Shown here: positions 34,135-45,749 of the stretch, one piece after another | How positions within the stretch are numbered: position 1 is the stretch's first letter | How the letters are laid out: each line of letters opens with the position of its first letter | Assembly: GCA_033032175.1 (NCBI GenBank) | Contig: CM065328.1 | Coordinates: 9,858,690-9,922,689, forward strand | DNA: 64,000 bases | Reading direction: 5' to 3' | Origin: Saturnia japonica | Lineage: Eukaryota; Arthropoda; Insecta; Lepidoptera; Saturniidae | The notes under the pieces: generated by a model | What the model was told of the DNA's origin: nothing | The model's database searches: none | Seen by the model: the letters and a program-made list of their open reading frames with translations, nothing else | Position numbers and translations under genes: made by a program

Positions 34135-34143
34135 GGATAGTTT

Positions 34144-35944
34144 CAAACAGACTAATTCCCTATTCGAGCTAAACTAACGCATACATATATACATGTCTCT
34201 GCCTCCTGGGAGAAAGGAATGAACATGTGTATTACATATGTATTTAGTATTCTGTAAACACGGTCGAAACTAACTATCGTAAAAAAAAGGTCCCTTACAG
34301 AACCTATGTACTTATGTGGTGTGCACGTATGTATGTACATATTATGTGTAATGATGTGTGTGGGTAGCATTGCAAGTGCAGTTTCACCTGTATCGCGCGA
34401 GCGGCTGCATGACTCAAGGGTTCTACACCGAGGGAACGGACCTAGGCTTGAGTAGCCGCAAGAGGGGGAGGACGTGACGGGTGTGCGGGAGTGAAATTAG
34501 CCGCCCTTCCCTTGCGGAGGGAACGGTGGTTTCGCGGGCGTGGGCGCGAGCACACTTTCTCTGGAGAGATGGTGGAATAGTATTTGTTTATTTCCTCGAT
34601 CTTATCAACGGGATCGGTAATGATATCGCGGCTGGAGCTGTTCGCGGGGGATGTTCGATTTTGGGGTGTAAGTCGCGGCGGCTTTCACCGACAGATTCGC
34701 GTGATTCAACGCAGTGTCGAAATATGATCGCGTAAAGTATCTAATACGATTCAACCGAGGGAAGTTCCATATCTTTGGTTTGTTTGGAGGATTTAGAATT
34801 TGTTAATGTTGATCTTTGACGTATGTGCGAATGTGGCGCAGCTATATGTGATGATAGGACGGAGACATGTCTTGTATAATGTAAGATAATGTCTCAGAGA
34901 CATTTTGCTTAGTATCAAGGGGTGCAGTCTATGTGTATGGTATTGTAAATCATCCCTTATTTTTTAAAACGCGAAACACTGTTATTTCTACCTAAAAGCA
35001 TAAATATGAATTTTCATATTCCTAAATTTAGAAATAGTGGGTTCTTCATACAATCTTTCAACCCCTATTCACCTCTTAAAGTTTTATTTTCATGACATAA
35101 GGTAAGCCAATGTCTTTCTTCAAGATCCAACATATCTCTATACCAAAATTCATCAAACTTGGTTTGATGCGTTCTTCTTACAAACCTTCATCGCCTATTT
35201 CAGGGTGTGAAATGCAACAGACAGGACAGACAGAGTTACTTTCGCATTTATAATATTAGTATGGATTATACATTTCATTATGCTGTCATTTTCCAATTAA
35301 AATACGATTCATAACACTAAATTACCCAATAACAGAATAACGACAACAGTTTATAATAATAAATTTTTTAAATGAATTCTCTACCTTACCTTTATACCTT
35401 TCTTTGTTTCTCTTTAACTGATACTTTAGCATGGTAAAAATAGCAAAAGATCGATTGTTGTGGTGTCCTTTTTATTTTCTATAATAGGGATTTTTATATT
35501 GTTAACACAAATCTGAAAAGTGAATAAAAAAGGTCGATTTTTGAAAGATCGATCTTTTATAATTCGATTTTTTGTGAATCGATACGTAAGAGTTTGATTC
35601 GAACCGATCTTTTTCAGACTGAATTGCCATCCCTAGCAGTGGTGCGTTACGTGATTATTTCCAACTTACGCTGGCCCATTTTTAATATGATTTATCATAT
35701 AGATCTAAGGTCAACTCATATTAGAAAGTTCAAAATTCTCTAAAACTGTAATTTTTTTAAGTTTTTAAAAAATTTCAATGATCATCATTTTACAAACCAG
35801 TTTCAAAGTTTCAGTCAATTGAACTCAAGAGCTATTTTGTAGCATTTTTATCGAATAAATGTTCGACGTGATTTTTAAAATTTATATAACTTTTTTATTT
35901 ATGAACTTATTAAAGTAAAAGAAACACTAAATTTTAAATGAACC
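34144..35944 (+). repeat. Long direct repeat, right copy (B)
   Basis: Second copy of 29650-31460. It lacks the last part of the Jockey 3' end that precedes copy A, so the duplicated unit starts inside the Jockey UTR. At its right end GAACC runs straight into TTACCACAAT, whereas in copy A GAACC is followed by the copia LTR. Copy B therefore looks like the unoccupied site. Confidence 0.92.
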
Positions 35945-36613
35945 TTACCACAATATATTAGTGAAAATCGTTTCCAAATTGGTTAAGCTGTTTCTGAGAT
36001 TATCGCGCACAAACTTTGGCAAACAGACAAAAATTCTAACAATCATTGTTTTGGGTTTTACTGCGTTGATAAAGGCCCCCAATAATGGTTTTTCTCATAT
36101 ATCTTCTATGTACAGACATCGATCAGTTACGTTTTTATTATATGTATACATTTATATATGAGACAGTACTGTTTATACCCATTCTATCGGTTGAAGTATC
36201 CGACTTTATTTATTTTGGGTATGGTTTGTTATAATTAACTGAAGATAAGGAGGGATCTCACACTCACCTTGCATATCTTTAAAATATTTAGAGGAAAGAT
36301 AGAAAATGCGGATATATTGGAGAAGTTGGGTATGATTGTTCCGGACAGATACGTATGAAGGCGTCGCCGGCCGCAACTGCTGTCGATACCGTGTGCGCAC
36401 ACCAATTTACTGTTGGAACCGTTGACGCGCACGCTTCGCATTCTTAACCTCATATCTATGGAAGCAGACCTATTTTGCTGTGCTATGAGTGAATTCACCA
36501 GGATAGCATTAGCTATCATATGTTACAAAATTTAACACTAGTCTAAGTTTGGCTTCACTATTGCATTGGGGAAACCTGTAAAAATAGTTTAAAGCTATGG
36601 AAATAAATAATTT
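35945..36613. other. Unassigned sequence right of the duplication
   Basis: Includes CCAAATTGGTTAAGCTGTTT and AAACAGACAAAAATTC, the kind of text found in miniature-element interiors, around 35970-36040. The rest to 36613 shows no gene. A GC-rich patch at 36340-36450 is unexplained. Confidence 0.4.
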
Positions 36614-36890
36614 TTTTTTAAATAATTTATTTAGTTTTTTGACCTTATATTATGTAATATTGGTGGAGTTTTGCGTGATATAGTTTAGTTTTTGTGCATA
36701 AGTGAATTGGGCTATAAATATAAACTGAAAGCATTGCATTCTGGGATACCACGAAAACTAGAAATTAGAAAGTTCTAACAAGGGAGCTACCATCTTATTA
36801 GGATATTGAAATCTTCATAAGACAGGACACTATATTCTAATGGCCTAATGAGGACTGGTTACTAAGTTAGGAAGAAGAAGAAGGAGAAGA
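36614..36890 (+). repeat. Dispersed repeat family D, copy
   Basis: CCTTATATTATGTAATATTG, GTGGAGTTTTGCGTGATATA, AACAAGGGAGCTACCATCTT and TTACTAAGTTAGGAAGAAGA with a (GAA)n tail. Confidence 0.75.
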
Positions 36891-37125
36891 CAATCGTTCT
36901 TAAAGAGTAACTCCAGTCGCGCGTCCATTTTTTTTTTGGTGTTTTATTGTGAATTTTGTTTTATGTACTATACTAACGGTGCTCCGCGGTTTCGAACGCT
37001 TTTATTACACAGTAATTACTTTATCCTATAATTTCTATTTTTGCTCATATTATTCACAATTCTTATAAACTATTTATTTATTGAGGCATAATAATGACAC
37101 TTACTTCCCTTGTACAACTTTATTT

Positions 37126-37612
37126 TGAAATAGCTGTGCCTGTGGCTTCGCTCACGTGGACTACAGAATGCCCGCGCTAATATTGCTCCCCCCCGCTTCC
37201 GGCTATTTTAAAGACAAAAATGCTTATTGTGGGTGTTCCTTAGAAGACAGATGTATACTACTGCAGACTATTTTCTAGGTCTTTTAAATGTTTACAATTA
37301 CGTAGTACATTAATTTGCTATATCTCTTATGGTTAAATCAGCGTAAGCCATTTAATCACGCGAATGTATTCACCATGACCAGTTTTTTTTTCATTTGTAC
37401 GGAACCCTAATTATTTTTCTAAAATATAAGTAGCCTTAGTTACTCCCTATAACATCAGCTACCTACCACTGAAGGCCCCGTGAAATTCGGTCCAACCGTT
37501 TTTAAGTCTAGACAGACAGACAAAAATTTATTTGTTATAGGGATCGTATATACTTTCATATGCATTTTGACATTACAAACAGACACTACAATTTTATTAA
37601 TTGTATGGATAA
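37126..37612 (+). repeat. Helitron-like miniature element, subfamily 1, full-length copy
   Basis: AGCTGTGCCTGTGGCTTCGC to TTTATTAATTGTATGGAT with the complete interior order of the 19041 copy. The nearest relative, by shared wording (TACAGAATGCCCGCGC, GGTGTTCCTTAGAAGA), is the copy at 38066. Confidence 0.8.
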
Positions 37613-38065
37613 GTCAAGCTATTGAGCATATGGACATAAAGAGAAACAAACAGACAACATTTTTTTAAACTGTCATATAACAGTAGATCAGGAAATTTGA
37701 AAAGAAAAACAAAACAAGACTTTTCAATTATTGAGTAGAACACTGAATATCTACAACAATGCTGAAATAGCCTTTATATGGGAGGAAATAAATAAATTTT
37801 TGAAATAAATTAAATAAAGTGTACACCAACAAACACGATATAGTTCTAAAGTTGCGACGGAATACACAACAAGTGCACGAGGCAATTTGAAAACTTGCGC
37901 TGTGAGCTGTACTCCCGCCAATTACCAGGAGATCTCTGGAACCAATCTAAAGTTATTCGCTGATTCAGTTTGAAATTCAGTTCTACTTCCACATCTGTAT
38001 TAAAGTCTATATTTATACCTATTACATAATGGCTTTCCCCAGTAGGCTTTACTGTTTTACTCTTA

Positions 38066-38575
38066 TGTTAGCTGTGCCCACGGCTTCGCTCACGTGGACT
38101 ACAGAATGCCCGCGCGAATCTTGATCTCCCGCTCCCGGCTATTTTAAAGACAAAACTGCTTATTGTGGGTGTTCCTTAGAAGATAGACGTATACTACTGC
38201 TGACTTTTTTGTAGGTATTTTTAAAATCTAAAATTATGTAGTACATTAATTTGCTATATCTCTTATGGTTTACTCAGCGTAAGCCATTTAAGCGCCTGAA
38301 TTGATTCACCATGATAAGTATTTCTATTTGCGCTGAACACTTCTAAAATTAAAGTACTAAGTTACTCCTTATAACATCAGCTATCTGCCAGTGAAAATCC
38401 CGTCAAAATTGGTCTAACCGTTTCGGAGATTACTCGGAATAAGCAGACAGACAAAAATTGTTAAAATGGGGTTTTTGTTATAGATATCGATATACACTTT
38501 TATATGCATTTAGTGAAAAACCGTTATTTTGACATTACAAACAGACATTTAATTTTTTTAATTGTATTGATAGAA
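38066..38575 (+). repeat. Helitron-like miniature element, subfamily 1, full-length copy
   Basis: TTAGCTGTGCCCACGGCTTC to TTTTAATTGTATTGAT. Same orientation as the copy 940 bases to its left. Confidence 0.8.
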
Positions 38576-38914
38576 TTAGAGTTTGAACGTTTAGAGCGGT
38601 CACATACATTCGGAATTCCGTTTCGAATAGTTTCGTTGTGCACATATGTTATAGGGTATTGGATTTTAAGAGGTATTTAGAGTTAAGTTACTAATAATTT
38701 TTGTATCTCTTACCTGTATTTGTGCCTTAAGAAATAAAATAAAATAATGTTATGGAAAATGGAAAGACACCTAGAAATATTATTGGTGAGAGATGTTAGG
38801 TAACTTATTTTTCAATTTGCTGGAATTAGTTAGGAAGTCATTACCCGACGCACTGTCGCCATGTTGTGGTTTTAGTAAGACGTTCCCCTCTATAGAAAAC
38901 TCACAAAGAAAGCT

Positions 38915-39290
38915 CGTGATTGTTTTTTGTTTGTTTGAACGCGCTAATCTCTAGAACTACCAATGATATTTAAAAAAGTCTTTTTGAATTTTATAGCCTA
39001 TTTATTGGCAAAAGTTATAGGCTACAAAACTTTACACTATGCCTATAAGGAGTGGAGTAGTGACCATAAATATCAAACAATCTGGAAAAATATAAGTAAG
39101 TATGAAAAATGAGAACGGTAGGCTGGCTACAGGGGTGCGTTTGCGGCACCGCGGGGAAGAGTTGCTCGGATAATTTTAAAAATAAGTATTTTTTATTCCC
39201 TATCCTTTCCTGAGCTATTCATTCGATTTCAGTGAAATTTTTGGTCGTCGTTTTCTTTACACCCGTGTAAGTACCTTACTAATACTATAA
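38915..39290 (-). repeat. Helitron-like miniature element, subfamily 2-like, inverted
   Basis: GTTTGTTTGAACGCGCTAAT, CTCTAGAACTACCAATGAT, ATAGCCTATTTATTGG, then GCGGCACCGCGGGGAAG: the inverted order of the subfamily 2 end. The right boundary is uncertain. Confidence 0.5.
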
Positions 39291-40299
39291 TACAGAAGGC
39301 ACGCGAGTCGTTTCCATTTAGAAGACAAAGGAAACGAAGTCACGGGAGATAGTATTGTTTTATATAACACAAAAAGTGCTAACGTGCACAACTGAAAGAT
39401 AAAATAGGTTCATGACATTTTGTTAAGCTCGCTTCACTTGAATCACTAATAAACCGACTAATTAACGTAGCACTCGGTGCGCTTTTCAATACGATCTCCA
39501 TGGCATTTGTTTTTTCGGGACTTATTAAAATGAAAATTCTTTGGTTGCAATATAAGCAAAAATCCAAAATTGAATTTTGGTGCAACGTTTTGCAACACCA
39601 CGTTTCTATCGTAAAAAGGATGAAAACGGGTACTTGGTTAGAGAAAAAAAACGCAAGATAACTCATAAAAAACCCAGAGATAGAAATAAAAATAATAATA
39701 TGCGATAGAGCCATGTCGTATCACTTACGCTGTATTATTTAAAGTTTTTTTGTTTTCTGAAATTATTATCTTCAATCATTTATTTTTTTCCGCCAACAGT
39801 CCAACATCAAGCGCGTGTCAGCTAGACTTATACAGAATTACCACTAGAATAGTTGTGATTGCAATGCACGATGAAGTGAATCGTGTTTAGTGAAACGAAA
39901 AATATTTAATCAGATTTATATCTTGTATTTCACATATTTTCAAACAATTTGTGGTACAACCCTTTTATTTTCTAGAGAAAATGATGACTATTAATAAATC
40001 TATCGTTGAATAGTAAATCATCTTATTCATTGGCCTTAATTATTCTATGATGCTTTAAAGCAAACAGTTTATGTTAAAACAATAAAAATTTTAGAGGTGT
40101 CGTGGGGGACTAATAGCGAATTTCCTTTCGCTATATATTATGTGATGACCTGATGACCGTTGAATGTACAGTAGAAGTGGTCGATAGTTCGATTTCAACT
40201 GATTTAGGATACTTTTATTTTTAGTTTATGTAGTTATGAAAATTAATATTTTGATAGTAATTACTATTATACAAGCCTATTTTTAGACAAAAGGCCACC

Positions 40300-40510
40300 A
40301 ACTTCAAAATTATTTTTTTCAAGAGTTTCTTGGTATATCTTCGAAGTTGAAAGTTCAATGCTGTTGAAATTAAAATAAAATCATCCTTGAGGTATCGTCT
40401 TTACAACAAAAAAAGAATCATCAAAATCGGTTCGTAAACAAAGAAGTTGGCTGAACATTCATTTAAAAAATATACATTTGAATTGAGTAGCCTGTATTTT
40501 TTTAAGTCTG
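40300..40510 (+). repeat. Dispersed repeat family E, copy 4
   Basis: CACCAACTTCAAAATTATTT, TATATCTTCGAAGTTGAAAG, CAATGCTGTTGAAATT, GGTTCGTAAACAAAGAAGTT. Confidence 0.75.
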
Positions 40511-40898
40511 TTAAAAATATAAACAAACTATAAAACAAATTAACAAACAGATGTTATGTATGACAATAGCTATGTAAGGAAAGCGTTATACACTAAACGT
40601 CAGTGCGCTTATGACCGTCTTTTATTTTACACGTCCCGATATAACAATATATAAACAATCTCAAATTAGTGGGACTCGAATCATCGAACACTGGGATAGC
40701 AGGAGAGCGTGTAAATAGCCCTCCTACGGCAGGAGCATATAATGGGGGTTAGAAAGGCGTGTAAATAGCCTTCCTAAGCGGTAAATTAAAAGAGACACTA
40801 ACTAGACTAGAAATAAATACACATAGGCGAGCGGGCGGGCGAATGAACACATGAAAGTAGCAATAAAATGGCAATAAGTTAGAAGAACGTGCACTTAC

Positions 40899-41060
40899 CT
40901 GTAGACCTTGCTAGCGACTGCGGTGCGGGCGTTGGCGATGATAGCGCGTGGGCGGTGAGGGTGTGACGTACATCACGTAGCTTCTAAGTACTAAATAATG
41001 TGTCGCCATCTAGGCAGCTAGCGGTAAAGCGGTATCGACCGAGAGTTAGAAGCACGCTTT
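40899..41060 (-). other. Candidate 5' exon on the minus strand
   Basis: Minus-strand CGCTAGCAAGGTCTACAG runs into GTAAGTGC (plus ACTTAC at 40893-40898), a perfect donor consensus. The preceding 70 bases are GC- and CpG-rich (GCCCACGCGC, AACGCCCGCACC), unlike the AT-rich flanks. An ATG inside opens only about 20 codons, so this fits a non-coding first exon. The right limit is a guess. Its partner acceptor would lie to the left; none was identified. Confidence 0.35.
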
Positions 41061-41728
41061 GGCAAACTCGCGGTAATTAGTAACTAACAAACTCCCCAGG
41101 TGGCGCAATCCCAATAACTCACTACGCATATTATTACTACTCCCGCGCGCAACCAAACACTCTTACTGTAGATAGAACAGTGCATAGAAATCTGGTCATA
41201 ACAAAGTTGAGCCAATTCCACGACTATAATAATTTTGAAAATTCTAGTTTTGTTTTTTGTGTTGATCGTGTCAATCTCTTTTTTCAGTTTAGTTCCCACT
41301 CCGCGATATGTAGCTTCGTTACGATTACAACGAAATATGTCAAAATTCCAAACAAAGAAATAAAAAATTGTCACCCTACCATATAACCCGAGTGTGCAAT
41401 TAGCGTGTACTTGTTGACAGATTATGACTATCGTGTATCCTGCTCGCACGCAATAATACCACTAAGCCAGACAGGGACGGATAATTTGTAAAAGATGCAC
41501 TGCACTGTGCGTCGAATATTGTATGTTTGCTATGTTATGAAGCAAATTAGCGATTTTGTTAGTATTCATAGAATATAATAAATTTGTGTGGGTTTATCTC
41601 ATGGTAGCATTTTATTGTTTTTTTTTCTTTATTTTATGGCCTTAACTCTTTGCGATACGTCGCTTCGGCCTAGTTGAATCAACGCATTTTATTTGAAGTA
41701 ACAAGTAATTTAGTTGTACTAGCAATCG

Positions 41729-42075
41729 ACCTAAGGTCGAAATTCGACCAGCGACTTTTTGATCATAGACTATTTTTTGTTTGACATTTACAGTATTCAT
41801 AAACAATGAGTATTATCTACATCACTTGCTGTCACTTTTCGTTGAATGACAATGTCAATAATTTGTGGGGTCGAAGTTCAATGGTACTGGTCCGGTTAGG
41901 ATTCACAGTTTTAATTAATTTAATTTAATATATTAGTAACACATATTATAGATAAATTTTAGCTTTCTGCACTCGTCCTCCAGATATACTTTAACCATGC
42001 CAAATCTCAGTCTTCCGTGCACGCAATACGCTTAAAATGGTACCGAAAGCTTTTGCTTCACGTATTAATTAAGTT
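41729..42075 (+). repeat. Dispersed repeat family H, copy 1 (uninterrupted)
   Basis: CGACCTAAGGTCGAAATTCG, AGCGACTTTTTGATCATAGA, GGTCCGGTTAGGATTCACAG, TTTAACCATGCCAAATCTCA and AAAGCTTTTGCTTCACGTAT. It matches 55955-56242 plus 57808-57895 and so gives the pre-insertion state of that Jockey target. Confidence 0.85.
41744..41790 (+). repeat. Left arm of a 47-bp inverted repeat pair
   Basis: TCGACCAGCGACTTTTTGAT through TTTGACATTTA. The right arm is at 45067-45113 (minus strand); the first 29 bases are identical and 3-4 of the rest differ. The arms bracket 3.37 kb, including two miniature elements. Confidence 0.8.
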
Positions 42076-42174
42076 GTAAATCGAAAAGGCGTCGTCAATA
42101 CTTTCAGGTTTGGACAATATATTGTGGAAGGCACCTCGATCCCAAGTATTGAAACCAAGGACCCTACCAGACTT

Positions 42175-42370
42175 CCTCTCTTTTTTAACCCTCGGCACAA
42201 AAAGAGGGGTGTTATAAATTTAACTCGTCATTCATCGTAGCTCACAAATGGCTGAACCGATTTCGATCTAGTTTTTTTTTTGTTTGATCGAGAGTGTTCT
42301 TTACTATGATTCAATAAAATCTGTTCAGCCGTTTGAAGATTATCAGATCTTTTATAATTGATAAATAGAT
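42175..42370 (+). repeat. Lepidopteran-type repeat with AGAGGGGTGTTATAA
   Basis: AACCCTCGGCACAAAAAGAG, GGGTGTTATAAATTTAACTC, CATCGTAGCTCACAAATGGC, TGATCGAGAGTGTTCTTTAC and TGTTCAGCCGTTTGAAGATT. I recognise this order as a common interspersed repeat of moths and butterflies; single copy here. Confidence 0.55.
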
Positions 42371-42867
42371 GTGAACATCTTCCACTGGTCTGATTGAGTC
42401 GAGATTTGGTATTCTGTTACTTCAATGATATTAGAAAAATCTCGACCTGATGCTGCAACGTCATCTGGAATCCGTAGAATATCTAACACCTCACCAAATT
42501 ATAGCAAAGATATCGTATTTGGGTTTATTGAAATGGTCTCAATGAAAACGTTACTTGTGTCAAGGGTTTATTAAATTTTAAATTTGCCTTGTGTTTCGGA
42601 CACATTCCATCAAAACGTGATGCATAAAACAAAAATTATAAAAGGAACAGACCTGAAGGTGTATGTGTTAGTATTGGATTATACATGTATGTTTATGATC
42701 TGATTTATGATGACGGTCTGCTTTCGGAAATCTGGACACGTCTTCCGAGATTGATAAATGCCACAATGTCTGAAGAACCGATTTTTTAAACAATTGTCCC
42801 TGTCCGTGATGACGTATTTTATTTATTTTTATAGTTTTAAATTCAGTTTTATGCTCACAATCTTACC

Positions 42868-42972
42868 TGATTATTAGTGAAGATGTGCCTTAAGATGGTA
42901 GCACGCTAAGCCTAGTTGGAAGACTGGCTCTCAATTGCAGCTGCCGGAATGCACCTTTTGGTGCTTGGCAAT
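42868..42972 (-). repeat. tRNA-derived SINE, copy 6 (3' part)
   Basis: Plus-strand TAAGATGGTAGCACGCTAAG, CCTAGTTGGAAGACTGGCTC, GCAGCTGCCGGAATGCACC: the inverted 3' half of the 26714 family. Confidence 0.7.
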
Positions 42973-43100
42973 TAGGTACAATGTTGTAACTTTGCCATGT
43001 CACTATAAGCAAACAAAAATTATTTTTAGTTATTATTTTTTATAACTTATCTTTGTTAGTATTTTAATTTGACTAAGAAATTCATTTACCCATTTATTTG

Positions 43101-43615
43101 CTAGCTGTGCCTGCGGCTTCGCTCACGTGGATACAGAATGCCCGCGCGAATTTTCTTCTCCCGCTCCCGGCTATTTTTAAGACAAAAATGCTTATTGTAG
43201 GTGTTCCTTACAAGATAGATATACACTCTCACTGACTTTCCTGTAGGTCTTTTTAATGTTTACAATTATGTAGTACATTAATTTGCTATATCTCTTATGG
43301 TTTGAGTAAACCATTCAAGCGACCGAATTGATTCACCATGACCAGTTTTATATCATTTGTGGGGAACCCTAATTATATTTCCAAAATAAAAGTAGCCTAA
43401 GCTACTCCCTATAAAATCAGCTATCTACCAATGAAAGACCCATCAAAGTTGGTTCAACTGATTCGGAGATTACCCGGAACAAACAGAAAGACAGACAGAC
43501 AAAAATTTTAAAAATGGGTTTTTTGTTAGAGGTGTCGTATATACTTTCATATGCATTTAGCAAAAAGCTGTTATTTCGACATTACAAACAGACACTTCAA
43601 TTTTATTAATTATAT
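43101..43615 (+). repeat. Helitron-like miniature element, subfamily 1, full-length copy
   Basis: GCTAGCTGTGCCTGCGGCTT to TTTTATTAATTATATATACA. Interior order as in 19041. Confidence 0.8.
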
Positions 43616-44050
43616 ATACATTGAAATATTTTATGTTGTAGAAATAGGAAACTACTGTTAATCTGTTGCAGGCGCAAGTAGTTAAGAAATTTAGGATAAA
43701 TTATTGCAAAAATTTTAAACTAGTATAGAAGTATAATTTATTTCACTTCAAATTCAGATTCAGATTTTTGAAGGAACTTAGTAATAAAAGAGAAACATTT
43801 TTCTATCGTGACGAAATAAATGTGAAGCGAAGAATAAATTCAATCCTTTAAACTTTTCACTGCGGTCGTCGAAGCAGTTCAGAAGTACTAAATTGTTTCT
43901 CCTAAGACCTTTATAGACTACTAGTTTTAACTGGATTTTCTATGCAATAAAATAGAAAACTTTAGATCCATTTGATAAATGCAATAACTTTTATACTTTA
44001 CAATCATTTTGTCATTGTTTGCCAAATTTTATTCTTCATAATTATATTAG

Positions 44051-44572
44051 TACTAACTGTGCCCGTGGCTTCGCTCACATGGTCTACAGAATGCCCGTGT
44101 GAATCCTGCTCCCCACTTCCGGCTATTTTAAAGACAAAAATACTTATTGTGGATGTTCCTTAGAAGATAGATGTATACTCTCTCGACTTTTTTGTAGGTC
44201 TTTTTAATACCTATAATTATGTAGTACATTAATTTGCTATATCTCTTATGGTTTACTCAGCATAAGCCATTTAAGCACCCGAATTGATTCACCATGAATA
44301 GTTTTTTTTATTTGTGCGGATCCCTAATTCTTTTTCTAAAATAAAAGTAGCCTAAGTTACTCCCTATATATTCAGCTATCTACCAGTGAAAGTTTCGTCA
44401 AAATCGGTCCAACCGTTTCGAAATTTGCCCGAACAAACAAACAGACAGATATTTTTTTTTTTTAAATGGGCTTTTTGTTATTGGTGTCGTATATACTTTC
44501 ATATGCATTTAGTAAAAAACTGTTAATTTTACATTAAAAGCAGACACTTAAATTTTATCGTTTGTATAGATT
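44051..44572 (+). repeat. Helitron-like miniature element, subfamily 1, full-length copy
   Basis: TACTAACTGTGCCCGTGGCT to TTTATCGTTTGTATAGAT. Same orientation as, and 950 bases to the right of, the previous copy. Confidence 0.8.
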
Positions 44573-45066
44573 AGTTAATCCCATAAATGTTTTAAAATAA
44601 AGTTATATACATTTAAATCTATCATTATTAATCTAAGAATTTCGACTATACCTCAATAGTTACCCCATTCGTCAGAGACTAACATCGAAGACAAAGTTAG
44701 TTATATCGTGTCACCGACAACATTTTCCGATTAGCAACTATATGAAGCTACCGATCCTGCAATCTGTGGGAGTGATTTCGTGAAAAAGGACGGAAATCTG
44801 TAACAGGAAGCCGCGGAAGCACGCTCTATTTGATTTGACCAATGAGCGCGCACGGTGGCAGAGTTGGCCGTCAGTTGGTACCATCAATTTTACGAGAGGT
44901 TGGTACTGTCAGCCAACAGTGTGTGCGTGTGTGTGATGAGAAAGAGAAAGAAAAATAGAGAAGGAGAACGCATCAGCTGTACGCTTAACCTACAGTGTAC
45001 GAAGTATCTACTTGGAAATAAATTAAACTCAAGTAATTTTGTGTATCTTGTTACACTATGACTTAT

Positions 45067-45119
45067 TAAATGTCAAACAGAATATAGTCTATGATCAAAA
45101 AGTCGCTGGTCGAAATTTG
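45067..45119 (-). repeat. Family H fragment; right arm of the inverted pair
   Basis: Plus-strand TAAATGTCAAACAGAATATA, GTCTATGATCAAAAAGTCGC, TGGTCGAAATTT is the inverted form of 41744-41790. Similarity stops at both ends of this short stretch. Confidence 0.8.
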
Positions 45120-45745
45120 TCCATTGGGCAACCGTTAACTTTTATAAAAACCTTTATCTGTATGGAATAGAACTGAATGAACTTCAAATCTCAGTGGATG
45201 ATTCTCATTTGTTTCTACAATTTGCTGACTACTTACGTCAACTTAAGTGTTAATTTATAAATGGAATTATAAACTACAAACTCCATTTATATTGTATGAC
45301 GCCACGGCAAAGCTCGGAGACGACCGAGTGCGCTTTTCAATCGGAATTGAATCCGTATTGAATGAATATCTCTGTATTCGGATGAGGCGTCGCTCGCTCG
45401 CTCGCTTGCTTATTCGATTTGTTGCGAGTACGAGATTTGAGTTTGTAAGACCCTATCGTTTAGATAGAACAGTTATCTATTTGGATATGGTATTGTTAAT
45501 TCTTTTTACTCAACTGCGAAAAAGGAGAGTTGTAATTTTAATAATGTACGTCTGTTTCTTTGGCACGCTCTAAAGTAAACGGCTTGATGGATTTTAGCGT
45601 GTGAGGTGTCGTTAGATTTGTCTTAATTCCGGGAGTGACATATGCTATATAATATTTAATTATGTTGTCTGGGAATGAAATAAAAAGAAAATAATACATT
45701 TTTGTTTAGTTTTTAATTATTTTTACGTTATTTATCTAAACTAAT
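45120..45745. other. Unassigned; no gene supported
   Basis: Contains a CG-rich patch (GGCGTCGCTCGCTCGCTC near 45385-45402) and an open stretch of 108 codons whose composition and lack of any motif do not support a protein. No repeat partner seen in this window. Confidence 0.4.
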
Positions 45746-45749
45746 ACTA

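Noticed and set aside
29650..35944. The two 1.8-kb direct repeats taken as long LTRs of the copia element
   Set aside because: They contain a Jockey 3' end in reverse and a miniature-element tail, and the true LTR with TG...CA ends and polypurine tract lies between them.
39379..39714. 111-codon minus-strand ORF with hydrophobic N-terminus
   Set aside because: No recognisable domain, no neighbouring exon signal, composition as expected for AT-rich DNA read in this frame.
41084..41449. 121-codon minus-strand ORF next to the candidate first exon
   Set aside because: No family resemblance and it starts upstream of the GC-rich exon; more likely promoter-proximal non-coding DNA.
45247..45573. 108-codon ORF
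   Set aside because: No motif, biased to Arg/Ser from a GCTCGCTCGC run, no splice or promoter context.
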